NCBI GenBank assembly: GCA_963989245.1
Contig: OZ022339.1
Coordinates: forward strand, 13,826,244 to 13,890,243
Direction: 5' to 3'
Source: Nansenia antarctica
Taxonomy: Eukaryota; Chordata; Actinopteri; Argentiniformes; Microstomatidae
Length of the DNA: 64,000 bases
The notes beneath the pieces were generated by a model. The model saw only the letters and a program-made list of their open reading frames with translations. It was not told the DNA's origin and did not search any database. The stretch's first letter is position 1; each line of letters starts with the position of its first letter. This document shows positions 23,418 to 38,379 of the stretch, piece by piece. Position numbers and translations under genes: made by a program.

Positions 23418-24105
23418 CACCAAACTGTACATCTCTACCCCCAACATTCCTCTGATCTCATTTAGGAAAGATCTGAATGAAAAAGGAAATGATACAAGAG
23501 GAACAGAGTGAAACAATGATTTGGCCTTCTAGGACGAAAGGCATACGCGTTTCCTATCCTTTCCTGTGTGCTTCTGAATCCTGCACCAAACTCAGAGGCC
23601 CAGAATGGAAAAAGGTGGAGATACGTTTAATTGCGTAAATCATCCCTTGATCCAGCCCAGATGTGCCTTTATTATTTTATCAGCTCAGAAAGTATTAATT
23701 CAAAAGGAGAAGGGAACATTTGGAGAATCATATGGTTTTATTTATCCCAGAATCTTCTGAACTGTAATAATTTCATCAATGCGCCAAGATACGCAGCATT
23801 AAAGCCATTTCTAAACAAGACTGTCTCTGGTATGCTCTCGTAAGTCAGGTTCTCAGGAACATGATAGGCTCAATCAATATAACAAAACCTTCGCCCTTAT
23901 ATTCCTCTCATAACAATCTGATAGGTTGTGATTTACTGAAACCAATTTCTGTGCAAATAGGCGTAGTCCTAGCTTAACCATTAAAAGCCCGGTGTTGCAT
24001 ATACTGTAGGCAACAATGTTTTTAAACACCTGGTAAAATGTGACATGTTCTGGTGAAAAGGTCTGCATGTCGACAATTCTCTCTCTCTCAACAAACAACA
24101 GTTTT
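23418..24105. other. Spacer, no feature seen
   Basis: No exon, repeat family or RNA gene recognised. Confidence 0.55.
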
Positions 24106-24120
24106 AGGAACACTAAATAC

Positions 24121-24568
24121 TTTTTTTTTTATATCAAATGCTTTATTTTCTAAATATTTTCTTTGTCATAGTTAACAACAAACATTGCTCCCACCCTCCC
24201 CTCCCCCGGTCAATCCTTGCTCCAAACAAAGTATACTTATGTACAGATCTTCTTCATCAGATGAAAAGAAGAAAATGTCACAGGGTGTCCACATTGATTA
24301 TAGTGTCATATTGAAAGGAAAAGAAAAGAAAAGTAAATAAATGCAATTATTAAAAAAGGGGAAGTTTCCTGGATGCACTCAAAACGCATCTCAATAGGAC
24401 AGCATGTCTGGATCTAACTCCTGAAAGTAGTCTAAGTAGGGCCCCCACACCTTATCAAATGTCTTATTTAAGTGAGTTATTGAGTAACGTATCTTCTCTA
24501 ATTTAAGACAGGACATAATGTCCCTAAGCCATTAAGCATGAGTGGGCGGGGCTGCACTCTTCCATCTC
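24121..24568 (-). mobile_element. 5'-truncated L1-type LINE, ORF2 C-terminus and 3' UTR
   Basis: The insertion is bounded by AGGAACACTAAATACTT at 24106-24122 and 24569-24585, a 17-bp target duplication. A T11 run at the left edge is the poly(A) tail of a minus-strand element. The reverse strand reads LNKTFDKVWGPYLDYFQELD and then PDMLSY-stop, the ORF2 C-terminus of a fish L1-type element. The same region recurs at 33579-33765. Confidence 0.85.
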
Positions 24569-24585
24569 AGGAACACTAAATACTT

Positions 24586-26468
24586 AATAATTTGTGAATT
24601 GGATTCACTGTATCGCGGGTTAGTGATACATGGCTTATAAACAAACATACGTTTTAGGACGTGTTTAAAAGCAAGGACTGTGTGATCCTCTAATTATGTG
24701 TAGTTAGTTATGTGTTTTTAGTATGTTGATGTTCTACAATGTACTGTATATGCTTTGTGTAAACCGATCCATGTGTTCCATAGAATCAAAATGGCATGAC
24801 AAAACAGCCGTTGGATGTGTCATTGCTGAAACCTGCCAATCATTAACCCCCACTAATGCAAATGAGTCATAAATTCCTAATGTGGATTTGGCATTCCCTT
24901 ACATAACAAGCATCATATGAATGTTATCCCAATAGTTGAGAAACAGAATGACAATGTTAATAAAAAACAGAAGCACTGAAATTCAACATGATAACACATG
25001 GGAACACATGAGTTTTAAGATCTCACTCCACTCACCGCATGTAAGACCCCTAGGGCCAGGAGTGTAATCCTGACCATGTGATCTGACTTCAAAAAAGTAT
25101 GGGCTTTCGTTAAGAGTTTTTCCTGGTAGGGTAATTTGATATGGTAAAGCTCATGGCTGTAGTCATACAGGTAGGTAGACGTTGTATTGGCCTAGACTGC
25201 ATATATAGAGTTCACCTTTTTATACAACAAATGTCATAGTTACATGACTTTGAAACTAGCAAAGGTATAGTATAGTATAGTATTGATTGTAAGTTGCTTT
25301 GGAATAAGGCGTCTGCTAAATGCCAAAAATGTAAAAATGTAAATAAAAGTGCTTGAAAGCGCAGCCGTTAGTTTGGAAATGTTTGCAGAAACACGAACAC
25401 GGAAATGAGCCAGCCAGCAGAGACACTCACATTCCCTAAACCCATGTATATTCCCTAAACAAAACTCAAACAAGGCTGTAATGGGAAACAGGGTGTTTAC
25501 TAGGAAGAATCATAATACATGTTAGAAACATATTTGCACACGAAGGCCCCTGTTGCTTATGTCAGCTCCTAGCATTGAGAAATGCACATTCAGGCAGAAG
25601 GATAGGGCTTTGGCAGGTGCACACTGTCACAGACTGCCAATGCATCATAAACATTATTTAGTGACATTTTTCAGGGGGAAAAAAAATACATATTGCAAGA
25701 ATATGTGAAACTCACAAGATTGGTCTTAGCAGAGCAGCATGGGACTTTTCTTCAAATTCAATATTATATATATATACTGTATATATAATTTTAGATTATA
25801 TAACAAATAAAACAAATCGATATCAAAATCTGCGGGGATAGTTCTCATTCAGGTCCAAGACCAACAAGATTGTTTGCAAAAGTCCAGTCGAAAAGATTCC
25901 AAGCAAACACATGTTTTGCCAACTCTGCCTCAGTATGCACAAATAGTTTCTCCTTGTGGACCCCATGAAAAGAATCGTATTTATGTTGGCACAAACACTC
26001 TCATGCACATCCCATTATCTCACTTGTGACTGTGTCCCCAACAGCGAGTAGGGATTTAGTTTTTCCACATGTTAATAATATCACTGTAAATAGAAAGGGG
26101 AAAGATGGTTAGGCCTGCATTTCCATAAGAATAATGTTTTGGGAAAGTGTACCTGAATTTAACTTTAACATATAGGCTGATTTGCATCTTCACTGGATTA
26201 GGCTTTTTACAAGTTAATTCAATGTGTTTTTTCTATCTGGCTTGATCTAATACAAATCAAGTATTGTAAATGGATGTGCTTTATCAGTGCTCCCTCACTC
26301 ACGTCCATCAGCCCCCTGGGGGGTTCACCCCTGTGTTGACTCTCGCCTAACCTCTCCACCTGTGACTTACCAAAACACCCTGAAAGCCTGACACTGGAGC
26401 AGATGTCTGGAAAAAATGTCACTGAAAAGGAATTTGGTATTCTTAGAATCTACTTAATAGTTTCCCTC

Positions 26469-26470
<2 letters not shown>
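24586..26470. other. Spacer with an L2-type tail
   Basis: 25285-25345 carries AAGTTGCTTTGGAATAAGGC followed by GTCTGCTAAATGCC, a plus-strand L2/SINE tail. A ~50-bp stretch at 24690-24740 resembles 4988-5040. There are no genes; 25765-25800 is TA-rich. Confidence 0.5.

Positions 26471-26560
<90 letters not shown>
26471..26560. repeat. (AG)n microsatellite
   Basis: Pure AG run of about 90 bp; a polypurine mirror repeat. Confidence 0.98.
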
Positions 26561-26564
<4 letters not shown>

Positions 26565-27264
26565 ATTGCATTGCACCCCGGCTGACTGGAGCAAATGTGT
26601 GGGTGTGTCTGAATTCCATTACCTTGTTTTGTTTTTCTTGTTATTAAAAACAGGAGAGGGACTTCTTTTAGGGCGTGACTGGGCAATATCCAATTGTACG
26701 TGAATTTTCTAATAATGTGATCCTCTAATAATATCTGGAGCTGAACAACAGATGATTTGCTTTAGCTCTCATAGATTAACAACTTTAATAGCACCAACCA
26801 TTTATGAATCCATTGTTTTGTCGAGGCAATATCTCAGCAGATCTGAATACCTATGCTTTAAACATGGGATAAAATGTCAGATATCCAGTCTAGAAGGGCA
26901 ACAATGAAAAGGTTAGTGTCGAGGCAGATTAAGAACTCTGGTATGGAGGTAGACTGAATCATCCGATCCATATTTCCTTGGTATTTCCTGGCCTGTGTGA
27001 GAGCTGATAATGAAAGACAGCAAAAGCACATTCTCCACCCTGTCTCTACTGAGAAGCAGATGAAACAGATATGTTTTGCCTGAACTGTTTGGCACGATGA
27101 TGCAGATTTTCCTCTTCAGATTTGTGCTATATGACAAGCTAGATATAAAAGCACATGAGAAGTTCCACATTAGAATGGCACCTTATGTGGCTATCAACCT
27201 TTTCTCTCTGTCTCCTTCGCTCTTTTTTTGTATTCTGGAGATTTTGGCTTCTCCAAAACCTTTT
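26561..27264. other. Spacer, no feature seen
   Basis: No supported exon. The start of the 326-codon proline-rich frame here is chance continuation of the adjacent pyrimidine array. Confidence 0.5.
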
Positions 27265-28017
27265 CCTTCTCTCCCTCCCTCCTTACCTCCCTGTCCCCCC
27301 CCCTCCTTACCTCCCTGTTCCCCCCCCCTTACCTCCCTGACCCCCTCCCCCCCTGCCCCCCCCTCCCTCCTTACCTCCCTGTTCCCCCCCTCCCTCCTTA
27401 CCTCCCTGTTCCCCCCCTCCCTCCTTACCTCCCTGCCCCCCTCCCTCCTTACCACCCTGTTCCCCCCCCTCCCTCCTTACCTCCCTGTCCCCCCCTCCTT
27501 ACATCCCTGTTCCCCCCCCTCCCTCCTTACCTCCCTGTCCCCCCCCTCCTTACCTCCCTGTTCCCCCCCTCCCTCCTTACCTCCCTGCCCCCCCCCCTCC
27601 CTCCTTACCTCCCTGTCCCCCCCCCTCCTTACCTCCCTGTTCCCCCCCTCCCTCCTTACCTCCCTGCCCCCCCCCCTCCCTCCTTACCTCCCTGTTCCCC
27701 CCCCCTCCCTCCTTACCTCCCTGTTCCCCCCCCCTCCCTCCTTACCTCCCTGTTCCCCCCCCTCCCCCCTTACCTCCCTGTCGCCCCCCCTCCCTCCTTA
27801 CCTCCCTGTTCCCCCCCCCTCCCTCCTTACCTCCCTGTTCCCCCCCCCCTTACCTCCCTGCCCCCCCCTCCCTCCTTACCTCCCTGTTCCCCCCCCCTCC
27901 CTCCTTACCTCCCTGTTCCCCCCCCCCCCTTACCTCCCTGCCCCCCCCCCTCCCTCCTTCCCTCCCTGTTCCCCCCCCTACCTCCTTACCTCCCTGTTCT
28001 CCCCCCTCCCTCCCCCC
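27265..28017. repeat. Polypyrimidine minisatellite, ~750 bp
   Basis: The imperfect ~30-bp unit is CCCTCCCTCCTTACCTCCCT plus GTTCCCCCC. The plus strand is about 95% C/T with C-runs of 6-11, so the minus strand is a chain of G-tracts. Two plus-strand frames stay open for about 300 codons as Pro/Leu/Ser repeats and are artefacts. Confidence 0.95.
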
Positions 28018-28153
28018 TCTGGCTGGCTGCCACTCCTCCCAGCAGTCTTGTGGTAGTGTGTGTTGTCAGTGGAGCCCGGCCCCCTCGCTCTCCTCAAACA
28101 TAGGAGTGAAGCACACTCACACACACATCCACACACACACGCAACCCTCAGGC

Positions 28154-28217
28154 AGACCGGCAGGCAGACAGGCAGGCAGGCAGGCAGTCAGTCAGGCAGG
28201 CAGGCAGGCAGGCAGGC
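28154..28217. repeat. (GGCA)n tetranucleotide repeat
   Basis: Imperfect CAGG/CAGA tetranucleotide array, next to a CACA-rich stretch (28110-28140). Confidence 0.9.
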
Positions 28218-28404
28218 ACTATGACCTAAACAGGGGACAGTCTGTGGAACTATGACCTGTGGCAGCAGATGCCTTCCCCATAACTGAACTCCGAGACTAC
28301 ATTGGGACCCTCACAGGAGCTGGGAAGAAGCAGGAAATAACAAATATGAGGAGCGTCTGACCATGGTTGGTTGTTTTGCAGAGGAGATGGTGGATTTTAC
28401 TCAC

Positions 28405-28508
28405 TTTTGCTGAATTTGCTGTGGAATGACAGTACCACTCATGAGTGTCAAGAGGAAAAAGGCCAGCATGGTGTTTAGCTGGCAGAAGTCATTCTCCATC
28501 CTCAACCC
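28405..28508 (-). CDS. Candidate orphan exon encoding a signal-peptide-like start
   Basis: On the minus strand an acceptor (TTTTCTCCAG, next to 28508) and a strong donor (GTGAGTAAAA, 28404 downward) enclose 104 bp. From the ATG at 28497-28499 it reads MENDFCQLNTMLAFFLLTLM then SGTVIPQQIQQ, a plausible hydrophobic secretion signal. No further exon of the same gene was found on either side. It may be the first coding exon of an unseen secreted protein or coincidence. Confidence 0.2.
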
Positions 28509-28639
28509 CTGGAGAAAAGGTAGAGTAATCATCATGTTTAACCTGTCATCTCATCTTGCCAGATGTCTATGCCGTCCTATATTTGCCGTTAAAAAAAACA
28601 TGGTGTGGGTGTTTGGTGGATGTGTGTCTGTGGTTTGAG

Positions 28640-30338
<1,699 letters not shown>

Positions 30339-30546
30339 GAGAGCAAGAGAATTCCCAGCATTGTTGTTACATTGTTGCAGTTGTGAAAAGAGGCTAAACC
30401 TTCAGTGACAGGAATAATGTCGTTTAGGAATAACGTTGTTTGCCATGATTCTTGGGGTTAGGAGAAAAGGCGGTTGTAAAGATAGCACTCACATTGTGTA
30501 CTGTACAGTATAGCGAGGAACTGCATTTATTGGTGTATTCTTGTGT

Positions 30547-30569
30547 CCCCCCCCCCCCCCCCCCCCCCC
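30547..30569. repeat. Poly(C) run of 23
   Basis: Uninterrupted C homopolymer. Confidence 0.95.
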
Positions 30570-30819
30570 ATTGTCCTCATTTGTTAGCTGTTTAGTTCTC
30601 GGTGAGAGGAGGATTGTCCCATACAATGTATACAATGACACTAGGATTGTACTCAGGAAGCGAGAACAATGAGAACTTCATTGGCTCAAACTTTATGTTT
30701 ATTGGATTTTCCTTGAAACAACCCAAACTGTGTTGGAATATGAGTAATAATAATAACAAAAAAATACATTGAATCATCCAACCATTGATTGAGCCCTCCT
30801 GGTCCACCAATATTATTCC

Positions 30820-31010
30820 CTCTAACTCATTTACATTTGAACCATTTAGGAGATGCTTTTATACAAAGCGATTTACAATGAGAGATTACAGAGACAGTCT
30901 CCCTGGAGTAATTTAGGGCTAAGTGCCTTACTAAAGAGCACACTAGTGGTGGTGTTCCTAGGTGGGATTTGAACTCATGAACTTCTGATCACCAGTCCAA
31001 TATAATTAAC
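30820..31010 (-). repeat. SINE-like unit with L2-type tail
   Basis: An L2-type tail in inverse (TTTAGGAGATGCTTTTATAC and AAAGCGATTTACAAT) is followed about 110 bp on by GGGATTTGAAC (30964-30974), the inverse of a tRNA-type B box (GTTCAAATCCC). This order fits a minus-strand tRNA-derived SINE. The A box was not located. Confidence 0.5.
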
Positions 31011-32218
31011 AAGCGGAACTAAACGGCACACAGTGGCAAGCTGTCAAGTGTCATTCAGATTCTGAGGAATTTAGACACCTGAGTGGAGTGTGAAGAGTAG
31101 AGTGTACATATATAACATATGTGTTATATTATATACAGGGGGCAGGTGATTGTCCATGTGATCTCATCAGGAAAATCTCCAGGCCCAAATCACATGTAGG
31201 GGAGACCAATGTAAATTACATTTATTTAGTACTTGCAGTTAGGTTTACCCCCTGCATATTCAGTCAAATAGAGTCAAATATTTTATATGATTATTATATA
31301 ATAGCCCCGGATCTCTCTGGACCTGTAGAGCTGTAGGTCCATACACTATGTCTATCCATTTAGCACTGCCCATCACCATCGATTTAGCGCAAGCAACCAC
31401 CCCCCCCCCCCAACGAAAATCTCTGCTAGCTATATGATATTGCGCAATAATCAGTGTATGTGTATTTAATGTTTGTATGTGCAATGTAAGTGCAATTTAG
31501 CAAATATGCGTTTGTATTTATGGATTGTAAATTAGGTGTAATTTAGCTAACATGCATTTGTATCAGGCTAGCTTTATGTAATGTAGAGAGTCACTACAGA
31601 ATTTAATCCAATTAAATGTTAGGCAGCCTGTTTTGATGCCCTCACCTTTGTAAAATGTGTGTGATACTGTAGTCACTCATTCTGGGGGTCTTCTATCCCG
31701 GGCTGGCCTGAAAAATAGTATAATATCACAATGGGACTTACTTGGAAATATAAAGGATAACAACTAAATAAATATTGTTTTGGATGGATATTCAACAAAT
31801 ACATAGTGTTTGAAACACTGGTGTTGTGATCAATTTAAGGTATATAATATAGGGTCAGTTTAAAGCACAAGTGAGAGCAGAGAAGATTCACAGATGTGGG
31901 GAGATTCAAACTCCAGACTTCAGACCTGAATTGTCTGAGGAAATTAGCCCCAAGGAGATTTGAGTTGAGTTACACAGCTCCTGCACATTCTTGTCTTATC
32001 CTAATGGTGTCTGATAGTGGGGAGCGGGGCCCTGTTAGCTCACATTGATAAAGAAGGGAGTCTGGGAACCCTCCAATGACGTCAAAGCCAGAGAAGAGGT
32101 GGAAAACCCTAACCCTCCCTAACCCCAACCAATGTGATGAGAGACGATAAGGAACCTAACCCCAACCAATGTGATGAGAGACGATAAGGAACCTAACCCC
32201 AACCAATGTGATGAGAGA
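31011..32218. other. Spacer, no gene seen
   Basis: It contains a C-run (31399-31410) and, at 32108-32215, two and a half copies of CCTAACCCCAACCAATGTGA with a following ATGAGAGACG. No exons recognised. Confidence 0.5.
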
Positions 32219-32560
32219 TTATGACGTTTCATATGGGGTGAAGGGGTGAAAGATGGGGTGAGATATGAGGTGAAGGGGTGAGAGATGGGGTGAGATATGA
32301 GGTGAAAGGGAGAGATATGGGGTGAAGGGGTGAAGGAAGGGGTGAGAGATTGGGGAAGGGTTGAAAGATGGGGGAAGGGGTGAGATATTGGGTGAAGGGG
32401 TGAGAGATTGGGTGAAGGGGTGAAGGAAGGGGTGAGAGATGGGGTGAAGGGGTGAGAGATTGAGGAAGGGGTGAGAGATTGGAGAAAGGGTTGAAAGATG
32501 GGGGAAGGGGTGAGATGTTGGGTGAAGGGGTGAGAGATTGGGTGAAGGGGTGAGAGAGGG
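32219..32560. repeat. G-rich minisatellite (GGGGTGAAGGGGTGAGAGAT type)
   Basis: About 340 bp of variable 18-22 bp units rich in GGGG runs on the plus strand. Long His/Pro/Ser frames on the minus strand are artefacts. Confidence 0.93.
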
Positions 32561-33464
32561 ATGGCGTGCAGCTGTTTTCCACATCTCATCAAATAGGACG
32601 TCTGGATTTTGTGACATGAGCAGCAGTGGTACTTTGGGGGCCATGAACATTATGTTGTTGATTGTTTGGGTCATTTGGACTTCTGAAATGTTCTGAAAAG
32701 TCACTTTACAGAAACTGGTGTCAGTGACTGGAATGAAACTCCAGATACTGTATATAAAGAGAACATCTAAATGTTTCAGGCTTTAACTGGGGAAAAGCAA
32801 TGGGAGAAAGAAATAGTACTGTATATTCACCATAGAACTATTGATTTATAAACGTGTCTGTTGACTGTGCACATTACCAAGTTCAGTGTGAAATTTGTGA
32901 AGAATTGCACATTATGACAGTCACTAAATGACAAGTAGACTTGATGTAGTGTGGGCATGGTGGCTAGTGGCTACTAGAACACACACACAGCTGACCCTAG
33001 CCACACAAAGAGCTAACAGGGACTAACACTCTCCTAAGCTCCTGTGGTCATAAAAATAGTCAACTTGCCATAGCTTGTTTACAACCTCTCCACTCAGGAT
33101 CCATGGGGCCAACTGAATGGTCATTTTAGCCCAGGGGCTTACACATGCCATTGTCCCAGAACCCTAGGATCTTTGGAAGCTTTAAGCATTGGGAGAGGCA
33201 CACCTGCTCTGCAAGATAAATGTGCAAACCCAATAAGGGATACAGGAGTAATATTCCGTGACCAAACAAAAGTTGATGTGACAATTTCAGGTGAAATATG
33301 TATACGTACAGTACAATATCTGTCTGACATATAAATCATTTGTTTTGGGTTCCTGGATCTTCCCCTTGAGGGAGAGAGGCGAGCTGTAGAGGAATGTTGA
33401 GTCTGCACGTACGTACATAGGTCAGCATACCTCAGGGGTGGATCGGTAAATCCAAATGGAGAAA

Positions 33465-33765
<301 letters not shown>

Positions 33766-34379
33766 GCACGTCTGGAATGTGAAACGAATGTTGTGGGAAA
33801 TGGGGTCTGTTTTATGGCAGAAAGGCGGCTTAAGACAAGGAGCAGACTGTTGTAATTATGTTGTGGTGTTTAGTCAGCCGTACTGGAAATGGGTTGACTC
33901 ACCAGAGCTGTTCAATGACAGGATAGAATACCTGCTTGGTTTGGGGGATGATGACACCTGCTTGAATGCAGGTGATTGGAGGGACTGGCGGACAGATTGT
34001 ATCACAATGGCAGCAGTTGGGTTACATTGTTGAATGAACAAGGTGACTTCAGTGTGTAATTAAAGTCAACCTGGTCTCATTCCCATGGTCTGCTGCTAAT
34101 TCACAGGATCAGGCAGCTATTGCATTAAGAAAAAGTTATTGGCCTGATATTATGGCCTACGGAGATACATATTTATTCTCGCATGGCAAAATTCCAATTT
34201 GTCCATTAACTTTACTTTGAAATCTGTTACAAAATGTTCTGACTCATCTCCATCAATTTCCACATTTTTGGTTTTGACCAAAACATTCCTGGTATGTTCT
34301 GTCATTAAAAAACAGATTGCTTTTCCCTAATGCTGTTAATTGAGAAAATATGACTTGAATAATGAGTCACTCATGGGTT

Positions 34380-34768
34380 GCTGCATTTACACTGCAGGTC
34401 AAAGTGACACAATTCAGATTTGTTTTGCTCACGTGGCACAGATCTGTATGTATCTGATGTAACATGTAGGTGTAAGCAGTAAAAAAGCACATTGAATCTG
34501 ATATTCTCGATTCGATTCAGGCCTCATTCTCATGCCAGCCTCAATCAGATACGAATCAGATATGTGTCATGTCCACTGTGGTCGAAGCAGGCAGGTCGCT
34601 TATGGTCTTTGCATTTTGATGATGGGTCATTTCAAGTGTTACCAAAGTAAGCACAGGTATCAGATATGGGTCATTTGAAAAAGTAGGTGTAAGCAGGCGT
34701 TAATAAAAATCGGATATAGGCACTAAATCGGAACTAGGCATTACTACGACCTGCGGTGTAAATGCAGC
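34380..34768. mobile_element. 389-bp MITE with GCTGCATTTACAC ends
   Basis: Left end GCTGCATTTACACTGCAGGTC (first 20 shown: GCTGCATTTACACTGCAGGT) is inverted at the right as ACCTGCGGTGTAAATGCAGC. The interior has several ATCAGATA/ATCGGATA motifs. No clear target duplication is visible. Confidence 0.75.
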
Positions 34769-37700
34769 CAAGATTGGCTTCCTCCAAGCTTATACAGCAT
34801 AGGCATTAGGCATTAGGTGTCTTGCAACATAACAACCCAATACTTTAAATACAACCCAATACTTTTATCATATACATTGACTTTGGCTTGTTGTTAGGTT
34901 AAGAGCTATAAATAGCCAATATACATGTTCAATTTCACTACCTGTATAACTAAAACATTCATATTCATGATGTTGAGTAGAGTAAACAATTCATGGTCAA
35001 AGATTTAATTTTGGAAAAAGAAATGTCACATTCTCATATCCAGTTTTACACAGCCATTGACCTATTTCTGTTTGTATTTTTCACATACCGTGAGTATATT
35101 CATACTCCTGGGCACATATTACGGTACATTATTGAAATTCCAAGCTGCCGGAACTGGGTGAAGGAGCGTTTGGTCTCAGGGTCGTTAATTGAAAAATCCT
35201 GGGGGATTTGGGTTTCTAGTCAGGCACAACAGCAAAAAATGCCCCTCCATCAGCATTCTTTGTACTCAATTTAAATCGCACCTCTGCTTGACAAAAGAGT
35301 ACTACATCAATGTTTAGGACTGTGTATTATTTTCAGAGGTGTCAATGCTTTTTGGATTTTAGGGTGATTGATATCTCGAGGAGTGACTCCTCGGCTTAGG
35401 TTATGATGAACATTGTGGGAAGTGCAGTTTACAGTTTGCTTGCATGCTAAGATCTAGCTCAATAAGAGACATTTTACAATTTACATATGTTTAAGTGTTT
35501 CTACACTAACATACTGAGTAATACAGTGTCATGAGATAACAAGCTGTAATCATGTTACAGTACAGTAGGTCATCAGAGTTCATCAACCCTAATTTGTCTT
35601 ATCACTTGCCCTGTGTGAAACACACCAGTTTCGATTACACTGCAGTTGATAACCCATGACTGACCATAGCCTGACTTGATAAAGCCTGATGATCATAGCA
35701 GTACTGCTGGAAGGGCCACTGATGGGCTGTGAGCTCTCATATCTCCCTCAAGGGTCGATAGTCTTATCACAGATTAGGTAGCTGCTGTAAATGTGTACAC
35801 CCCGACATGTATAACAGCAGAGGTTTTCGAGGGTCCATTGTGCATGTTCCTCTGGGAAGTTACATTCCAGGAGTCTTTCAGTATGCTTTTATTGTGTTTT
35901 AGTGTGTTACGTTGTTTGTTTTTCAAAGGCTATGCTCAAGAGACTTACAGTACCTCGCAAACATACTCACTCTGGGGGCAAGTCTTTCATGTGATGCTGT
36001 GAAGTCATTGGGGGACACAATAGGTCCTAAACAGCATTACAGTGTTTCCAAAATGGGTTCATGCAATAAATTTCCCCAGCGTTTTGAACAAAAGAGGAAA
36101 TACACTCCCTAGCCTCTACAGCAAGAATTTGTTTGGATAAACTGTGCATATAAGCCAGTGAGATCAGCACTATGGGAGCGTCTTGAAGAAAATGCATTCA
36201 TTATAATTAAGGGGTATATTTAGTATATTTACTTCATGATATCTAATAAAAATAAACTGTTTCCTGGAACACCACCTGGACTAGAGGTTTTAAAAAGAAA
36301 ACACATATACAGTGTACGTGACCAGCTACACTATATTGTTCTTTTGTACTAAGGATTTGTTTGTCAACTTTCAGGTTCATTGTCTACTACAAGAAAGTAT
36401 TAAGCAGTAGCGTGATGCTTCTGTTTGCAAAAGTTAGAACAATTGATTTTGGGCCATGATGTTTCTGGATGTTAAACCTATTATTGAGAAGGTGGATGGC
36501 ATGGATTACTTCATGTAACTACATCATAACTGTACCTTGGACTGCTCTCCTAGTCAGAATTGGTACATGTCAAGCAGCTGGGAAAACAGCCCATTGTTTG
36601 GAATGGGAAGAGAGACCTGGGCCAGAACCATAGCTGGTATGACCAAACAAGATTGAAATGCTGTCATTGTTTTGGCAGAGCCAATCCGAAAACAATATTA
36701 TCACAACAGATGAAAAGGAAAACAGGGGTGCGCCTCCATTTTTGTGGAATAAAACAGACAGACAATGAATTAAATTTTTCTGAAAAAAAGCTGTGAACAA
36801 ACATGGCAGAAATCTCACAGTTTGTTGTGAATTATGATTCAAAGACCCTGAAGTTATCGATAGGGAGCGAACAGAATCACTGTATGACTTTTTGCAAACT
36901 GCCGCTTTGTATCTATCTGACAAGTCACAGACATATTTTAGTAATTGATTTGAAAACAAGTCATGGAAGTTACATCTACGTCCAATCAGTTTGGCTTACT
37001 CATCTCGACTCACTTCCTGCCAATCAGATTTCAGGATCTATCACGCCACTGAAGCTTCTGTAAATTAGCTCTGATCATTCATCATCCTATCCATGCCTCC
37101 TCCCCTCCAATCATAATATCTTCTGACTGCCTCATTTCCCCACAATCAGCGATGGAATTCCCCTGAGAGTGTTTATACTTCAATGGTCCACCACAACCCG
37201 TTAAGTGGGCATTCTGTTAAAAAAAGAAAAGGAGAGACGGTTGTGTTTCTAGGACGGGTTCTGATACCAGCTACCTATAACCAAAATACTTTAGCTTTAC
37301 ATTTCTTTGAGTTCAGACTTCTCCCAAAGGTTCCCCTTACTAAAACTCCACTCTTCAAAGTCCCACTCAGGGCTGAATGAAAGCATTGGATATATGACAT
37401 CAAAGCCCTTTTTAATCTCAAATTTGCCTTGGCCAGATTTCCAATTCAACCAGCGGGTAGCCGCCAAACCCCCTCTATTGTTGAAGGTTGATCTAACAGG
37501 CTCTTATTATGTTTGACCAAAAAGGAGCTTGTGTTAAATTCGTTGCATAAGTATAAAACCCACATTTGTATTCAGTACATCCCTTTTTTCTTAAAAAAAG
37601 AAAAAAAATCAAAGTAAGGAAAAAAGAATGTTTGATTGACACCAAGAAGTATCAGATTGCCTGCAGCGAGAAAGAGGAGATGTCACATATGAGTGCACCT

Positions 37701-38379
37701 CATAATAGTATTAAATAGACCTTGAGATCAAAGCTGGACAGTCTGGTATAGGACACTGACAAATAGTGTGTGTCCTTAAGTATTTGAAGAATGCTGGATT
37801 GTATAAAACCAGTCCTCTGGTTTCAGAGGACCATCCCTTTGTAACCTCTAGATGTATATTTTGACAGTACATCTGTGTCATTCTTGGTCAAAGGAATTGG
37901 AAATGCAACTGAGACCTTTGGAACAAAAACACCTCCAGCCATCAAGAGCATTTTTCAAATACCTGTGCAGAACGGCAGTGTTTTTTCAATTCTTGAAATA
38001 CACTGTCCTCAGAAAAAGACACTGTAACGAAAACCAAAACAGAACAAAACTTCCAGAAGACACTTGTGTGCTGGCAAAGACTTGCTCAGCTGGCTAACAG
38101 TATTCTAATTATTGGCAGTGGGAAGTTTGGTGCGATAAATAAGCGTTTGGTGACCATTAAAACCCTACTTGAGTTGTACAATAATGATGAACTGTATACA
38201 AATTATTCCTTCAGCTTTCTTAATAAAGAGTTTTGTAAACATTACGACATTGGTTTGATGTTCCTAACAATGTAGTTCAGTGGAGTGGGAGATTAGAGTC
38301 TTCAGCTACTATAGGTAACCTTTAAAACCTTTTAAAAGTTATACCTAACTAACCTAACCAAAAATATCAAATTCGAGAG
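34769..38379. other. Spacer upstream of the C8orf58-like exons
   Basis: No exon or repeat family could be supported. An upstream exon of the plus-strand gene must exist (its exon at 38979 starts mid-codon) and could lie here unrecognised. Confidence 0.45.

Noticed and set aside
26219..26422. Minus-strand frame with GCFGKSQVERLG, faintly like a natriuretic peptide ring
   Set aside because: The second ring cysteine and GLGC end are missing; no precursor structure.
27076..28103. Two overlapping proline-rich open frames of ~300 codons
   Set aside because: They are produced by the C/T minisatellite; all frames look open, and there is no domain or splice structure.
32119..32704. 157- and 161-codon His/Pro/Ser frames on the minus strand
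   Set aside because: G-rich minisatellite; several frames are open at once.
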